This document shows, one piece after another, positions 15,772 to 24,156 of a stretch of DNA of 64,000 nt. The notes under the pieces are model-generated. The model had not been told where the DNA came from. It ran no database searches and was given only the letters and a program-made list of their open reading frames with translations. The DNA lies in NCBI GenBank assembly GCA_036560145.1, contig DATBRV010000105.1, positions 14,103 to 78,102 of the forward strand. Direction: 5' to 3'. Position 1 is the first letter of the stretch; the number at the start of each line of letters is the position of its first letter. The translations under genes and the position numbers were made by a program. Source of the stretch: DATBRV01 sp036560145 (GTDB lineage: Bacteria > Myxococcota_A > UBA9160 > SMWR01).

Positions 15772-16770
15772 GTGGCGACACGTGTCGGCATCAATGGATT
15801 CGGACGGATCGGGCGACTCGCCTTCCGGGCGGCCCGGGGCAAAGACCTCGAGATCGTCGGCATCAACGATCTCACGGACGCGAAGACGCTCGCGCATCTG
15901 CTCAAGTACGACTCGATCCACCGCCGCTTCCCGGGCGAGGTGGAGGCCGCCGACGGCGCCATCGTGGTCGACGGCCGGAAGATTCCCGTGACGGCGGAAC
16001 GCGATCCGGCCAAGCTGCCCTGGAAGAAGCTTGGCGCCCGGATCGTGATCGAGTCCACCGGGGCCTTCACCGACCGTGCCGGAGCCGCCAAGCACCTGGA
16101 GGCCGGAGCCGAGCGGGTGATCATCACCGCGCCGGCCACCGACCCCGACGTGACGATCGTGCTGGGCGTCAACACGGACGCCTACGACCCCGCCAAGCAC
16201 CGGATCGTCTCGAACGCCTCCTGCACGACCAACTGCCTGGCCCCGGTCGCCAAGGTGCTCCACGACGAGTTCGGCATCGAGAGCGCCTGGATGACGACCA
16301 TCCATGCCTACACCAACGACCAGGTGACGCTCGACTTTCCCCACAAGGACCTCCGGCGCGCGCGCGCCGCGGGTGTCTCGATGATCCCGACCAGCACCGG
16401 GGCTGCCCGTGCGATCGGCCTCGTGCTGCCCGACCTGAAGGGCAAGCTCGACGGCTACGCCATGCGGGTGCCCACCTCGGACGTGTCCGTGGTCGACCTC
16501 TCGGCCAAGCTGCGCCGGCAGACGACCGCCGAGGAGATCAACGCGGCGATGAAGCGCGCCGCGGGCGGGCCGCTCAAGGGCATCCTCGAGTACTGCGACG
16601 AGCCCCTGGTATCGGTCGACTTCCTGGGCAATCCGCACTCTTCCATCCTCGACGCGCTGAGCACCAAGGTGATGGGCGGCGACTTCGCGAAGCTGCTGGC
16701 CTGGTACGACAACGAGTGGGGCTACTCGTGCCGAGTGGTCGACCTCGCGGTCCGGATGGGGTCGCGATGA
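15772..16770 (+). CDS. gap: glyceraldehyde-3-phosphate dehydrogenase
   Basis: Product of 332 residues. GTG start with GGAGGAAC seven bases upstream. The N-terminal Rossmann motif is GINGFGRIGRLAFR, and the catalytic cysteine is C151 in SNASCTTNCLAP, with the partner His in TTIHAYTNDQ. It oxidises glyceraldehyde 3-phosphate to 1,3-bisphosphoglycerate. First gene of gap-pgk-tpiA-secG; the pgk start is four bases after its stop. A palindrome in front may regulate the operon. Confidence 0.97.
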   Translation: MATRVGINGFGRIGRLAFRAARGKDLEIVGINDLTDAKTLAHLLKYDSIHRRFPGEVEAADGAIVVDGRKIPVTAERDPAKLPWKKLGARIVIESTGAFTDRAGAAKHLEAGAERVIITAPATDPDVTIVLGVNTDAYDPAKHRIVSNASCTTNCLAPVAKVLHDEFGIESAWMTTIHAYTNDQVTLDFPHKDLRRARAAGVSMIPTSTGAARAIGLVLPDLKGKLDGYAMRVPTSDVSVVDLSAKLRRQTTAEEINAAMKRAAGGPLKGILEYCDEPLVSVDFLGNPHSSILDALSTKVMGGDFAKLLAWYDNEWGYSCRVVDLAVRMGSR

Positions 16771-16774
16771 CGCC

Positions 16775-17956
16775 ATGTCGATTCCGACCCTGGGCCAGCT
16801 GCTCTCCGCGGGGGTGCGCGGCGAGCGCGTGTTCGTGCGCGCCGATCTGAACGTGCCGTTCGAGGCGGGGGCCATCTCCGACGATTCGCGCATCCGCGCC
16901 TCGCTGCCGACGCTGCGTCGCCTGCTGGAGGGCGGGGCGCGGGTGGTGGTCGCCTCGCACCTCGGCCGGCCGAAGGGCAAGCCGAGCCCGGCGCTCTCGC
17001 TGCGGCCGCTCGCCCCGCGCCTGGCCGACCTGCTCGGCACCGGCGTCGCGTTCTGCGAGGACTGCATCGGCGAGCGCGCGGCCGCCGCGGTCGCCGAGCT
17101 CGGCCCCGGGCAGGTGCTGCTGCTCGAGAACCTGCGCTTCCACCCGGGCGAGGAGAAGAACGATCCGGACTTCGCGGCGGCGCTCGCGGCCCTCGCGGAC
17201 GTCTACGTGAACGACGCCTTCGGGACGGCCCACCGCGCGCACGCCTCGACGGTCGGGATGGTCTCGAAGATGGCGCGGGCGGCCGCCGGCGATCTGCTGC
17301 TCTCCGAGCTCGAGCATCTGGGCGTCGTGCGCGAGCCGCAGCGCCCGCTGCTCGCGATCGTAGGAGGCGCCAAGATCTCCAGCAAGCTCGGCGTGATCGA
17401 GGCGCTCGCCCAGCACGCCGACACCACCTGCATCGGCGGCGCCATGAGCTACACGTTCCTCGCCGCGCGCGGCGAGCCGGTGGGCGCCTCGCTCGTCGAG
17501 GCGGACCAGCTCGACGCCGCGCGGCGCGTGATGCGCGCCGCCGAGTCCCGCGGCCGCCGCCTGCTGCTCCCCAGCGACCACGTGATCGCGCAGCGCATCG
17601 AGCCCGGAGCGCCGACCCGCGTAGTGGATCGGATCCCCGACGGCTGGCTCGGCGTCGACATCGGCCCCGCCACCGCGCAGGCCTACGCCCGCGAGGCGCA
17701 GGCCGCGCGCACCGTGTTCTGGAACGGCCCCATGGGCGTCTTCGAGATCGACGCCTTCGCGCGCGGCACGCAGACGCTGGCGAAGGCCGTGGCCTCCTCG
17801 CAGGCGGTCAGCGTGGTGGGCGGAGGCGATTCGCTGGCGGCGGTCCACAAGCTCGGCGTGGCGGGGCGCATCACGCACCTCTCGACCGGCGGCGGGGCCT
17901 CGCTCGAGTTCGTCGAGGGCCTGACGCTCCCGGGCGTCGCGGCGCTGGAGCGCTGA
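16775..17956 (+). CDS. pgk: phosphoglycerate kinase
   Basis: Product of 393 residues, standard length. The substrate-binding elements RADLNVPFE, SHLGRPKG and LLENLRFHPGE are in the N-domain; the nucleotide-binding C-domain has GGAKISSKLGVIEAL and the terminal VGGGDSLAAVHK and STGGGASLEF. Transfers the acyl phosphate of 1,3-bisphosphoglycerate to ADP. The stop is immediately followed by the tpiA GTG. Confidence 0.97.
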   Translation: MSIPTLGQLLSAGVRGERVFVRADLNVPFEAGAISDDSRIRASLPTLRRLLEGGARVVVASHLGRPKGKPSPALSLRPLAPRLADLLGTGVAFCEDCIGERAAAAVAELGPGQVLLLENLRFHPGEEKNDPDFAAALAALADVYVNDAFGTAHRAHASTVGMVSKMARAAAGDLLLSELEHLGVVREPQRPLLAIVGGAKISSKLGVIEALAQHADTTCIGGAMSYTFLAARGEPVGASLVEADQLDAARRVMRAAESRGRRLLLPSDHVIAQRIEPGAPTRVVDRIPDGWLGVDIGPATAQAYAREAQAARTVFWNGPMGVFEIDAFARGTQTLAKAVASSQAVSVVGGGDSLAAVHKLGVAGRITHLSTGGGASLEFVEGLTLPGVAALER

Positions 17957-18724
17957 GTGCGCCGCCCGATCTTCGCCGCCAATTGGAAGATGCATAAGAC
18001 AGTCGGCGAGGCGCTCGATTTCGTCGAGCGCTTCCTGCCGCTGGTGCGCGGCGCCACGGACGTCGAGGTGATCCTGGCGCCGCCCTTCACGGCGCTCGAC
18101 GCGGTGGCCCGCCGGATCGCCGGCAGCCCCGTGCTGCTGGCGGCGCAGAACGTCCACGCCGAGCCGAAGGGGGCCTTCACGGGCGAGATCTCGGTCCCCA
18201 TGCTCGCCGACCTCGGCTGCCGCTACGCGATCGTCGGCCACAGCGAGCGCCGGACCCTGTTCGGGGAGACCGACGAGGCGGTGGCGCGCAAGGCGCTGGC
18301 GCTGCTGGCCAAGGAGATCCGGCCGATCGTGTGCATCGGCGAGAGCCTCGCCGAGCGCGAAGCGAACCAGACCTTCGCCGTGCTCGAGCGCCAGCTCGCG
18401 GGAAGCCTCGCGGGAGTCCCCGCCGCGCGCGCCGAGGAGGTGGTGATCGCCTACGAGCCGATCTGGGCGATCGGCACCGGACGCACCGCAACGCCGGAGA
18501 TCGCCCAGGAGGCGCACGGATTCGTGCGCGACCGTCTGGTGAAGCAGTTCGGGGCGGTCTCGAAGAGCATGCGCATCCAGTACGGCGGCTCGGTCAAGCC
18601 CGAGAACGCGGCGACGCTGATGGGGATGCCCGACATCGACGGCGCGCTGGTCGGCGGCGCCAGCCTGGATCCCAAGGATTTCGCCCGCATCGTGCGCTAC
18701 CAGAACCAGGAGTCCCCGAGATGA
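17957..18724 (+). CDS. tpiA: triose-phosphate isomerase
   Basis: Product of 255 residues from GTG 17957. Catalytic residues are Lys in FAANWKMHK, H95 in IVGHSERR and E167 in AYEPIWAIGTG; the phosphate-binding loop YGGSVKPEN and the final GGASLD are present. Interconverts dihydroxyacetone phosphate and glyceraldehyde 3-phosphate. Overlaps secG by ATGA. Confidence 0.97.
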   Translation: MRRPIFAANWKMHKTVGEALDFVERFLPLVRGATDVEVILAPPFTALDAVARRIAGSPVLLAAQNVHAEPKGAFTGEISVPMLADLGCRYAIVGHSERRTLFGETDEAVARKALALLAKEIRPIVCIGESLAEREANQTFAVLERQLAGSLAGVPAARAEEVVIAYEPIWAIGTGRTATPEIAQEAHGFVRDRLVKQFGAVSKSMRIQYGGSVKPENAATLMGMPDIDGALVGGASLDPKDFARIVRYQNQESPR

Positions 18725-19104
18725 CCACCTTCCTCACCATCCTCCACGTGATCGTGTGCATCTTCCTGATCGCCGTGGTGCTGCTCCAGCGCGGCAAGGG
18801 GGCCGAGATCGGCGCGGTCTTCGGCGGCGGCGGCAGCTCCACGGTCTTCGGCAGCCGCGGCGCCGGCAGCTTCCTCTCGAAGCTGACCACGGGCGCGGCG
18901 ATCGTCTTCATGATCACCAGCCTCTCGCTCGCCTACCTGTGGACGATGTCGTCGAGCGAGCGGCTCTTCGAGAACGAGGAGACGGCCGAGGAAGCGTCCG
19001 ACTTCGAGGAGCAGCCGGCCCCGGAAGCGGCGCCCGCCCCGGCGGACGCGGCCGCGCCGGCGCCCGCCCTCCCCGCGCCGCCCGCCGAGCCCGCGGCGCC
19101 CTGA
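18721..19104 (+). CDS. secG: preprotein translocase subunit SecG
   Basis: Product of 127 residues. Helix 1 (FLTILHVIVCIFLIAVVLLQRGKG) leads into the SecG loop GAEIGAVFGGGGSSTVFGSRGAG, then helix 2 (GAAIVFMITSLSLAYLW). A C-terminal acidic then Pro/Ala-rich tail of about 50 residues extends beyond the typical short SecG. The protein stabilises the SecYEG channel. The tpiA-secG linkage with a tRNA-Leu following is common in bacteria. Confidence 0.95.
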   Translation: MTTFLTILHVIVCIFLIAVVLLQRGKGAEIGAVFGGGGSSTVFGSRGAGSFLSKLTTGAAIVFMITSLSLAYLWTMSSSERLFENEETAEEASDFEEQPAPEAAPAPADAAAPAPALPAPPAEPAAP

Positions 19105-19144
19105 GGGGCCGTCGGGTATCTTCGGCGCGTTTTTCTCGAACCGA

Positions 19145-19231
19145 GCGGCAGTGGCGAAATTGGTAGACGCACCAGCTTGAGGGGCTGGCGGGAGCAATCC
19201 CATGGAGGTTCGAGTCCTCTCTGCCGCACCA
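19145..19231 (+). tRNA. tRNA-Leu (anticodon GAG)
   Basis: Class II tRNA, 87 bases with encoded CCA. Acceptor arms GCGGCAG (19145-19151) and CTGCCGC (19221-19227) pair perfectly. The anticodon stem CCAGC/GCTGG encloses loop TTGAGGG, giving GAG; a long variable arm and GGTTCGAGTCC follow. It lies 40 bases after secG and 22 bases before the aldolase gene and may be processed from the same transcript; no convincing promoter of its own is seen. Confidence 0.97.
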
Positions 19232-19253
19232 CTTTGAATGGAGAGTCAAGGCC

Positions 19254-20267
19254 ATGTCCCAGCTCGCAGACACCGCCCGCGCCCTGGTCGCCGCCCACAA
19301 GGGAATCCTCGCCGCCGACGAGAGCTCCGGCACGATCGAGAAGCGCTTCAAGAGCATCGATCTGGCGTCGACCGAGGAGAGCCGCCGCGCCTACCGCGAG
19401 CTGCTCTTCACCACCCCCGGCGTCGAGCAGTACATCAGCGGCGTGATCCTCTTCGACGAGACGATCCGCCAGAAGGCGAAGGACGGCACGCCCTTCCCGC
19501 AGCTGCTCGCGAAGCGCGGGATCATCCCCGGCATCAAGGTCGACAAGGGCACCAAGGCCGTGCCCTTCTCGAAGCTCGAGAAGCTCACCGAAGGGCTCGA
19601 CGGCCTGCGCGAACGGATCAGCGAATACCGCGGCCTCGGCGCCGGCTTCGCCAAGTGGCGGGCGGTGATCGAGATCGGCGACGGCATCCCGAGCGACACC
19701 TGCATCGAGATCAACGCCCACGCGCTGGCGCGCTACGCCGCCCTGTGTGTGGACGGCGGGCTGGTTCCGATCGTGGAGCCTGAAATATTGATGGACGGCG
19801 CGCATTCGATCGAGCGCTGCTACGAGGCGACCGACCGCACGCTGCGCGCGGTCTTCCGCTGCCTGCACGAGCAGCGCGTGCCGCTCGAGGAGATCCTGCT
19901 CAAGCCGAACATGGTGCTCTCGGGCCAGAGCGCTCCCAAGCAAGCGAGCGTGCGCGAGGTGGCCGAGCAGACGCTGCGCTGCTTCCGCAACACGGTGCCC
20001 GCGGCGGTGCCGGGGATCGTCTTCCTCTCCGGCGGCCAGAGCGACGAGCTGGCGACCGCGCACCTCAACGAGATGAACAAGTTGGGCGGAGGCCCCTGGG
20101 AGCTCTCCTTCTCGTATGGGCGCGCGCTCCAGGCCCCCACGCTCAAGAGCTGGCGCGGCAAGCCGGAGAACGTCGCCGCGGGCCAGAAGGCCTTCTTCCA
20201 CCGCGCCCGCTGCAACGGCGCCGCCCGCACCGGCAGCTACACCGAGGCGATGGAGAAGGCGGCGTAG
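19254..20267 (+). CDS. class I fructose-bisphosphate aldolase
   Basis: Product of 337 residues from ATG 19254. It is the animal/plant-type class I enzyme: KGILAADESSGTIEKRF at the N-terminus, RERISEYRGLGAGFAKWRAV, PIVEPEIL, and the Schiff-base lysine K217 in ILLKPNMVLSG, with FLSGGQSDE following. The terminal Tyr-rich tail ends SYTEAMEKAA. It splits fructose 1,6-bisphosphate and completes the glycolytic segment with gap, pgk and tpiA just upstream. Ends 33 bases before a repeat array. Confidence 0.96.
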   Translation: MSQLADTARALVAAHKGILAADESSGTIEKRFKSIDLASTEESRRAYRELLFTTPGVEQYISGVILFDETIRQKAKDGTPFPQLLAKRGIIPGIKVDKGTKAVPFSKLEKLTEGLDGLRERISEYRGLGAGFAKWRAVIEIGDGIPSDTCIEINAHALARYAALCVDGGLVPIVEPEILMDGAHSIERCYEATDRTLRAVFRCLHEQRVPLEEILLKPNMVLSGQSAPKQASVREVAEQTLRCFRNTVPAAVPGIVFLSGGQSDELATAHLNEMNKLGGGPWELSFSYGRALQAPTLKSWRGKPENVAAGQKAFFHRARCNGAARTGSYTEAMEKAA

Positions 20268-20299
20268 CTCTTCGAGAGCGCCGGCAAGCGGGCGAAGCC

Positions 20300-20403
20300 C
20301 GCGCGCAGCGAGCCGCAGGCGAGCGAAGTCCACTCAGGCCTGCCGCAGGCGAGCGAACTCCACTCGGGCCTGCCGCAGGCGAGCGTGGTTCACTCAGGCC
20401 GGG
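20300..20403 (+). repeat. tandem repeat at convergent gene ends (family member 3)
   Basis: The leader GCGCGCAGCGAGCC precedes three 30-base units starting GGCGAGCG at 20318, 20348 and 20378 with ends CACTCAGGCC or CACTCGGGCC. Copies diverge at the AAGT position (AAGT, AACT, TGGT). The array lies between the convergent aldolase and flavin reductase genes, and its third copy contains the TGA stop (20390-20392) of the reductase. Confidence 0.9.
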
Positions 20404-20875
20404 CGAGTTCCCGGTAGGCTCCGCCGTAGTAGACGAGCGGCGCGCGCTCCGAACGGCGCAGGTCGACGACCTCGCCCACGTAGATCACGTGGTCGCCGGC
20501 GTCGTGCGCGGCGCGGACGCGGCAGTCGAGCGTCGCGACGGTGCCCGCGAGCAGGGGCGCGCCGGTCACGCCGGATTCGTAGTCGAGCCCCACGAAGCGC
20601 CGCTCCTCGTCTTTCTTGGACGCGAAGCGATCCGAGAGCGCGGCCTGGTCGCGCGCGAGCACGTTCAGCGCGAAGACCCCTCCGCGCGCGATCACCGGAT
20701 GCGTGTGGGAGGACTTCTCCGCGCAGACCAGCACGAGCGGCGGCGTGAGGGAGACCTCCGCGAAGGCGGAGACGGTCATGCCGTGGATCACGTCGCCCGC
20801 GCGCGCGGTGACGACCGCGACGCCCGAGGCCCGCTTCGCGAGCACCTGCTTGAGCTCGACCACGTCGACGGCCAA
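20390..20875 (-). CDS. flavin reductase-like (FMN-binding split-barrel) protein
   Basis: Product of 161 residues. Conserved flavin-reductase elements: RASGVAVVTARAGDVIHGMTVSAFAEVSLTPPLVLVCAEKSS, FALNVLA, and GDHVIYVGEVVDL with a histidine near the flavin. Such proteins supply reduced FMN/FAD to two-component monooxygenases or halogenases, which would suit the two halogenase-like flavoproteins at 51 and 63.7 kb, though these are far away. Start taken at TTG 20875 with GAGGA eight bases upstream; no ATG exists before the conserved region. The last residues (ARPE) and the stop come from the repeat. Confidence 0.85.
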   Translation of the reverse strand: MAVDVVELKQVLAKRASGVAVVTARAGDVIHGMTVSAFAEVSLTPPLVLVCAEKSSHTHPVIARGGVFALNVLARDQAALSDRFASKKDEERRFVGLDYESGVTGAPLLAGTVATLDCRVRAAHDAGDHVIYVGEVVDLRRSERAPLVYYGGAYRELARPE

Positions 20876-20896
20876 GACGGGATTCCTCAGCGGGCC

Positions 20897-20926
20897 GAAG
20901 GGGGCGAGGCGGCCCCGCCCCCCTTC
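20897..20926 (-). terminator. long GC hairpin between two minus-strand genes
   Basis: GAAGGGGGCG and CGCCCCCCTTC pair with one bulged base around a nine-base loop, between the secreted protein gene (stop 20948) and the flavin reductase start (20875). There is no U run after it, so it may be a Rho-assisted stop or an mRNA 3'-end stabiliser. Confidence 0.4.
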
Positions 20927-20947
20927 GCGTGCAGCCTGCTCCGAACG

Positions 20948-21379
20948 CTACTCGGCCTTGCCGTACTTCTCGTCGAGCTCCTGCTCGCTCATGATCACGT
21001 CGATCTTGCGGGCGAACAAGCCCTTGGGATCCTTGACGTCCGGAACCCAGTAGACGAGCACCGTCTTGCCGGCCGGGATGTCGGTGAGCTCGCCCTTCTT
21101 GCCGTTCACCGCGACGCTGGTGCGCGTCAGCACCGTGCCCTCGGGCTGGACGGCGAAGACGGCCTGCTGGCCGACCTTGAGCTTCGCCGCGCCGGGCCCG
21201 AGCCCGGCCTTCTTGATCTTCATGGTGACGGTCTTGGCGGTGGCGTCGTACTTGACCCACTCGGCCTCGTTCCGCGTGCTCTTCTTCTCCGCCGCGAACG
21301 CGCCCTCCGCCGAGGCAAACGCGAACAGGCCCGCGACGACGGCCGCCGCGAAGGAACCGATGACTCGCTTGGCTCGCAT
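20948..21379 (-). CDS. small secreted protein, unknown function
   Basis: Product of 143 residues. The start is set at ATG 21379 because GGAGGAGG lies seven bases upstream; the ATG at 21385 would be too close to it. A Sec signal peptide (RVIGSFAAAVVAGLFAFASAEGAFA) ends in an AFA-AE cleavage site, leaving a basic, beta-rich mature protein of about 110 residues (KTVTMKIKKAGLG, VNGKKGELTDIPAGKTVLVYWVPD). No cysteine, haem or metal motif is present and I do not recognise a family. It is flanked by a hairpin downstream and the ABC1 gene upstream. Confidence 0.65.
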   Translation of the reverse strand: MRAKRVIGSFAAAVVAGLFAFASAEGAFAAEKKSTRNEAEWVKYDATAKTVTMKIKKAGLGPGAAKLKVGQQAVFAVQPEGTVLTRTSVAVNGKKGELTDIPAGKTVLVYWVPDVKDPKGLFARKIDVIMSEQELDEKYGKAE

Positions 21380-21468
21380 CTGCATGCCTCCTCCTGCCAT
21401 CTCCTGGGACGGCCTTCTCGGGCGGGCCCGGAACGCGCTGCGCCGGGGCCGCCTGGTGGGCCCAGAAA

Positions 21469-22839
21469 CTACACGGATTTCGACGGGGTGGAAACGCCGA
21501 TATTCGATGCCGCCGGGGCCCCGCCCTGCAGGAATTCGGCCACGAACGGCCCCAGCACGTCGAGCGGCCGCGCGCCGGGCGCCAGCTCCACCAGCAGGCC
21601 GTAGAGCAGCGAGAGCCCGCGCGACCACATCACGAGCCCGTCGGGGAGCCGGAAGCTGCCGATCCGTTTGAGGTGCCCCCGCATGCGCCCGAAGTACTCC
21701 CCGAAGTCGAGCTTCGCCATCTCCTGGGGGGTCAGGTTGTAGTAGGCCGGGTCGAAGCTGAGCTTCGCGATCTCCCTCACCACCGGGACGTCGGCGGGCC
21801 CGATCATGCCGGCCTCCACCAGGGAAGCCGCGTAGAGATCCGGATCGCGCCAGACCGACGCCAGCACGTTCTTGCGCACGGCCGCGAGCACCTCGGGGGC
21901 GATCCTCCGGTTCATGCCGAAATCGACGATCCCGACCCGCCCGTCGAGGGTCAGCATCAGGTTGCCCGGGTGCGGATCGCAGTGGAAGAAGCCGTCGCGG
22001 AACATCATGTGCAGGAAGGCCCGCGAGATCCAGAGCACCAGATCCGGCACCCGCGCGCCGAGCGCCGCGACCCCCGCGACGTCGTTGATCTTGACGCCCT
22101 CGATGAACTCCATCGCGAGCACGCGGCGGGTGGTGAGATCCCAGTGGATGCGCGGCACGCGGACGTGCGCCGCGAGCTCGGGGTCGCGCGCCAGGTTGGC
22201 CGCGATCTCCTCGCCGGCGCGCCCCTCGCGCAGATAGTCCATCTCGCCGAGCAGCGAATCCCTCAGTTCGCGGTAGACCTGCATCAGGTCCGCGATCGCG
22301 ATCCAGTCGAAGAGCCAGAGCGCGAGCTTCGTCATCGCGAGGTCCACCGCCACCGAGCGCTCGATCCCCGGGTAGAGCACCTTGACGGCCAGATCGCGCC
22401 CATCCGCGGCCTGCGCGCGGTGGACCTGGCCAAGGCTCGCCGACGCCAGCGGCTCCTCGGCGAAGGCCGCGAAGCGCGCCGCGAGCGGCGCCGCCAGCTC
22501 GGCCTCGAGCTGCGCCCGGATCTCCGCGAAGGCGTGCGGCAGGGCGCGGTCCTGGAGCTTCGCGAGCTCGTCGCTGACGGCAGCGGGCATCACGTCGACG
22601 CGCAGGCTCGCCACCTGTCCGAGCTTGATCAGGCCGCCGCGGAAGCGGCTGGCGGCCGCCACGTAGCGGCGCGCGAAGCGGATCATCCGCTCCGCCGAGC
22701 GCTCCGGATCGCCGCGCAGCCAGCCCCGCCCTTCCAGCCAGCTGATCGCATAGATCCCGCAGGCCCGCGTGATCAGCCCGAACAGGACCAGGGCGCGCAG
22801 GGCGAGCGCGCGGAGCGTGGGGGCGTCGCGGCGCGCCAT
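21469..22839 (-). CDS. ABC1/AarF (UbiB-family) atypical kinase
   Basis: Product of 456 residues. UbiB-family signatures are all present: the KxGQ helix as GGLIKLGQVASLR, the Ala-rich nucleotide loop as LASASLGQVHRA, VKVLYPGI, the catalytic FFHCDPHPGNLML and the metal-binding VDFGMNRR. No clear C-terminal membrane helices as in enteric UbiB. The family supports ubiquinone or other prenyl-lipid metabolism through ATPase activity. It starts three bases after the glycerate kinase stop and is the last gene of the long dnaK-to-ABC1 run. Confidence 0.9.
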   Translation of the reverse strand: MARRDAPTLRALALRALVLFGLITRACGIYAISWLEGRGWLRGDPERSAERMIRFARRYVAAASRFRGGLIKLGQVASLRVDVMPAAVSDELAKLQDRALPHAFAEIRAQLEAELAAPLAARFAAFAEEPLASASLGQVHRAQAADGRDLAVKVLYPGIERSVAVDLAMTKLALWLFDWIAIADLMQVYRELRDSLLGEMDYLREGRAGEEIAANLARDPELAAHVRVPRIHWDLTTRRVLAMEFIEGVKINDVAGVAALGARVPDLVLWISRAFLHMMFRDGFFHCDPHPGNLMLTLDGRVGIVDFGMNRRIAPEVLAAVRKNVLASVWRDPDLYAASLVEAGMIGPADVPVVREIAKLSFDPAYYNLTPQEMAKLDFGEYFGRMRGHLKRIGSFRLPDGLVMWSRGLSLLYGLLVELAPGARPLDVLGPFVAEFLQGGAPAASNIGVSTPSKSV

Positions 22840-22842
22840 CGC

Positions 22843-24156
22843 CTATCTCTCGATCCAGAGCAGCGCGAGATCCATCACGTTGGTCCGCGTCGGACCGGTG
22901 ACGAAGAGGCCCCCCTCGGCGGCGAAGAAGGCGCCCGAGTCATTGCGCGCGAGGGCGCCGCGGGCGTCGAGTCCGAGCGCGCGGGAGCGCGCCAGCGTTC
23001 CGCCGTCCGCGAAGGCGCCGGCTGCCGCGGTGGGGCCATCGCTGCCGTCCGTCCCCGCGGCGAGCAGCGTCGAGCGCGGGTCGCCATCGAGGGCGATCGC
23101 GGCCGCCAGCGCGAGCTCCTGGCTGCGCCCGCCCTCGCCGGAGCCGCGCACCGACACCGTGGTCTCGCCGCCTGCGATCAGACAGAGCGTCGCTCGGGAG
23201 GCCGCCGCGCGCGCGAGCCCCGCGAGCCGCGTTCCCGCCACCCTCGCCTCGCCTTCCAGCACCCCGCCCAGATCGATGCCGCGCGCTCCCGCGGACCGGG
23301 CGGCCTCCAGCGCGGCGCCGCGCGCCATCGCATTGCCCGCGAGCACGCGCGCCCGCACCCGCGCCAGCGCCGGATCGCCGGGCTTGGGCGTCTCCGGGAG
23401 TCGACCCTCGGCGCCCGCGCACAGGTGCGCGAGCACGCGCGCAGGAAGCCGCTCGCGCGCGCCCCGTCTCTCCACGGCGGCGAGGGCGTCCGCGTAGCGC
23501 GTGGGATCCGCGCTGAGCGGACCCGATCCGATCACGTCGAGGCGATCGCCCGGCACGTCGCTGACGACGAGCAGCTCGATCCGCGCGCAGGCGGCGCGCT
23601 GCGCCAGACGCCCGCCGGCGAGCGCCGAAAGGTGCTTGCGCACGGCATTGAGCTCTTCGATGTCGGCCCCGGCGGAGAGCAGCGCGCGCGTGGTTTCGGC
23701 CAGATCTTCCAGCGTGAGCCCGGGCGCCGGACACGCCAGCAGGCTGGAGGCGCCTCCCGAGAGCAGCACCAGCAGCAGGTCGTCCGGGCGGGCGCTCTCG
23801 ACCAGCGCGAGCGCCTCGCGCGCGGCCCGCTCGCAGCGCGCGTCGGGGACGGGATGGGCGGTCTCGCGCAGCCGGATCCGCGCCAGCGGCGCGCCGTGAC
23901 CGTCCTTGGTGACGGCGAGGCCCGCGGCGATGCGATCGCCGGCGACGGCCTCCACCGCAGCGGCCATCGCCGCCGCGGCCTTGCCCACCGCGAGCACCAC
24001 CAGCCGCCGTGCGTCCGGCAGCGCTTCGCCGGCGAGGAGCAGGCGCGTCCCGTCGCGCGCCAGCACGCGGCGCACGGCGGCGCCCGCGTCCACGGCGAGC
24101 AGCGCCGCGCGAAAACAGGTTTCCAGGCGGGCCCGGGCGCTGGCGCCCGGGATCAC
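22843..24156 (-). CDS. glycerate 2-kinase (MOFRL/GckA type)
   Basis: Product of 437 residues from GTG 24156, which overlaps the OmpA-lipoprotein stop (GTGA). The N-terminal DUF4147-type domain has VLAVGKAAAAMA, LLSGGASSLL and ELNAVRKHLSALAGGRLA; the C-terminal MOFRL domain has LIAGGETTVSVRGSGEGGRSQELAL and AGTDGSDGPTAAAGAF. The enzyme makes 2-phosphoglycerate from glycerate. A glucosylglycerate-type synthase gene at 10.4 kb offers one possible source or sink of glycerate, but they are not in one operon. Confidence 0.92.
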   Translation of the reverse strand: MIPGASARARLETCFRAALLAVDAGAAVRRVLARDGTRLLLAGEALPDARRLVVLAVGKAAAAMAAAVEAVAGDRIAAGLAVTKDGHGAPLARIRLRETAHPVPDARCERAAREALALVESARPDDLLLVLLSGGASSLLACPAPGLTLEDLAETTRALLSAGADIEELNAVRKHLSALAGGRLAQRAACARIELLVVSDVPGDRLDVIGSGPLSADPTRYADALAAVERRGARERLPARVLAHLCAGAEGRLPETPKPGDPALARVRARVLAGNAMARGAALEAARSAGARGIDLGGVLEGEARVAGTRLAGLARAAASRATLCLIAGGETTVSVRGSGEGGRSQELALAAAIALDGDPRSTLLAAGTDGSDGPTAAAGAFADGGTLARSRALGLDARGALARNDSGAFFAAEGGLFVTGPTRTNVMDLALLWIER

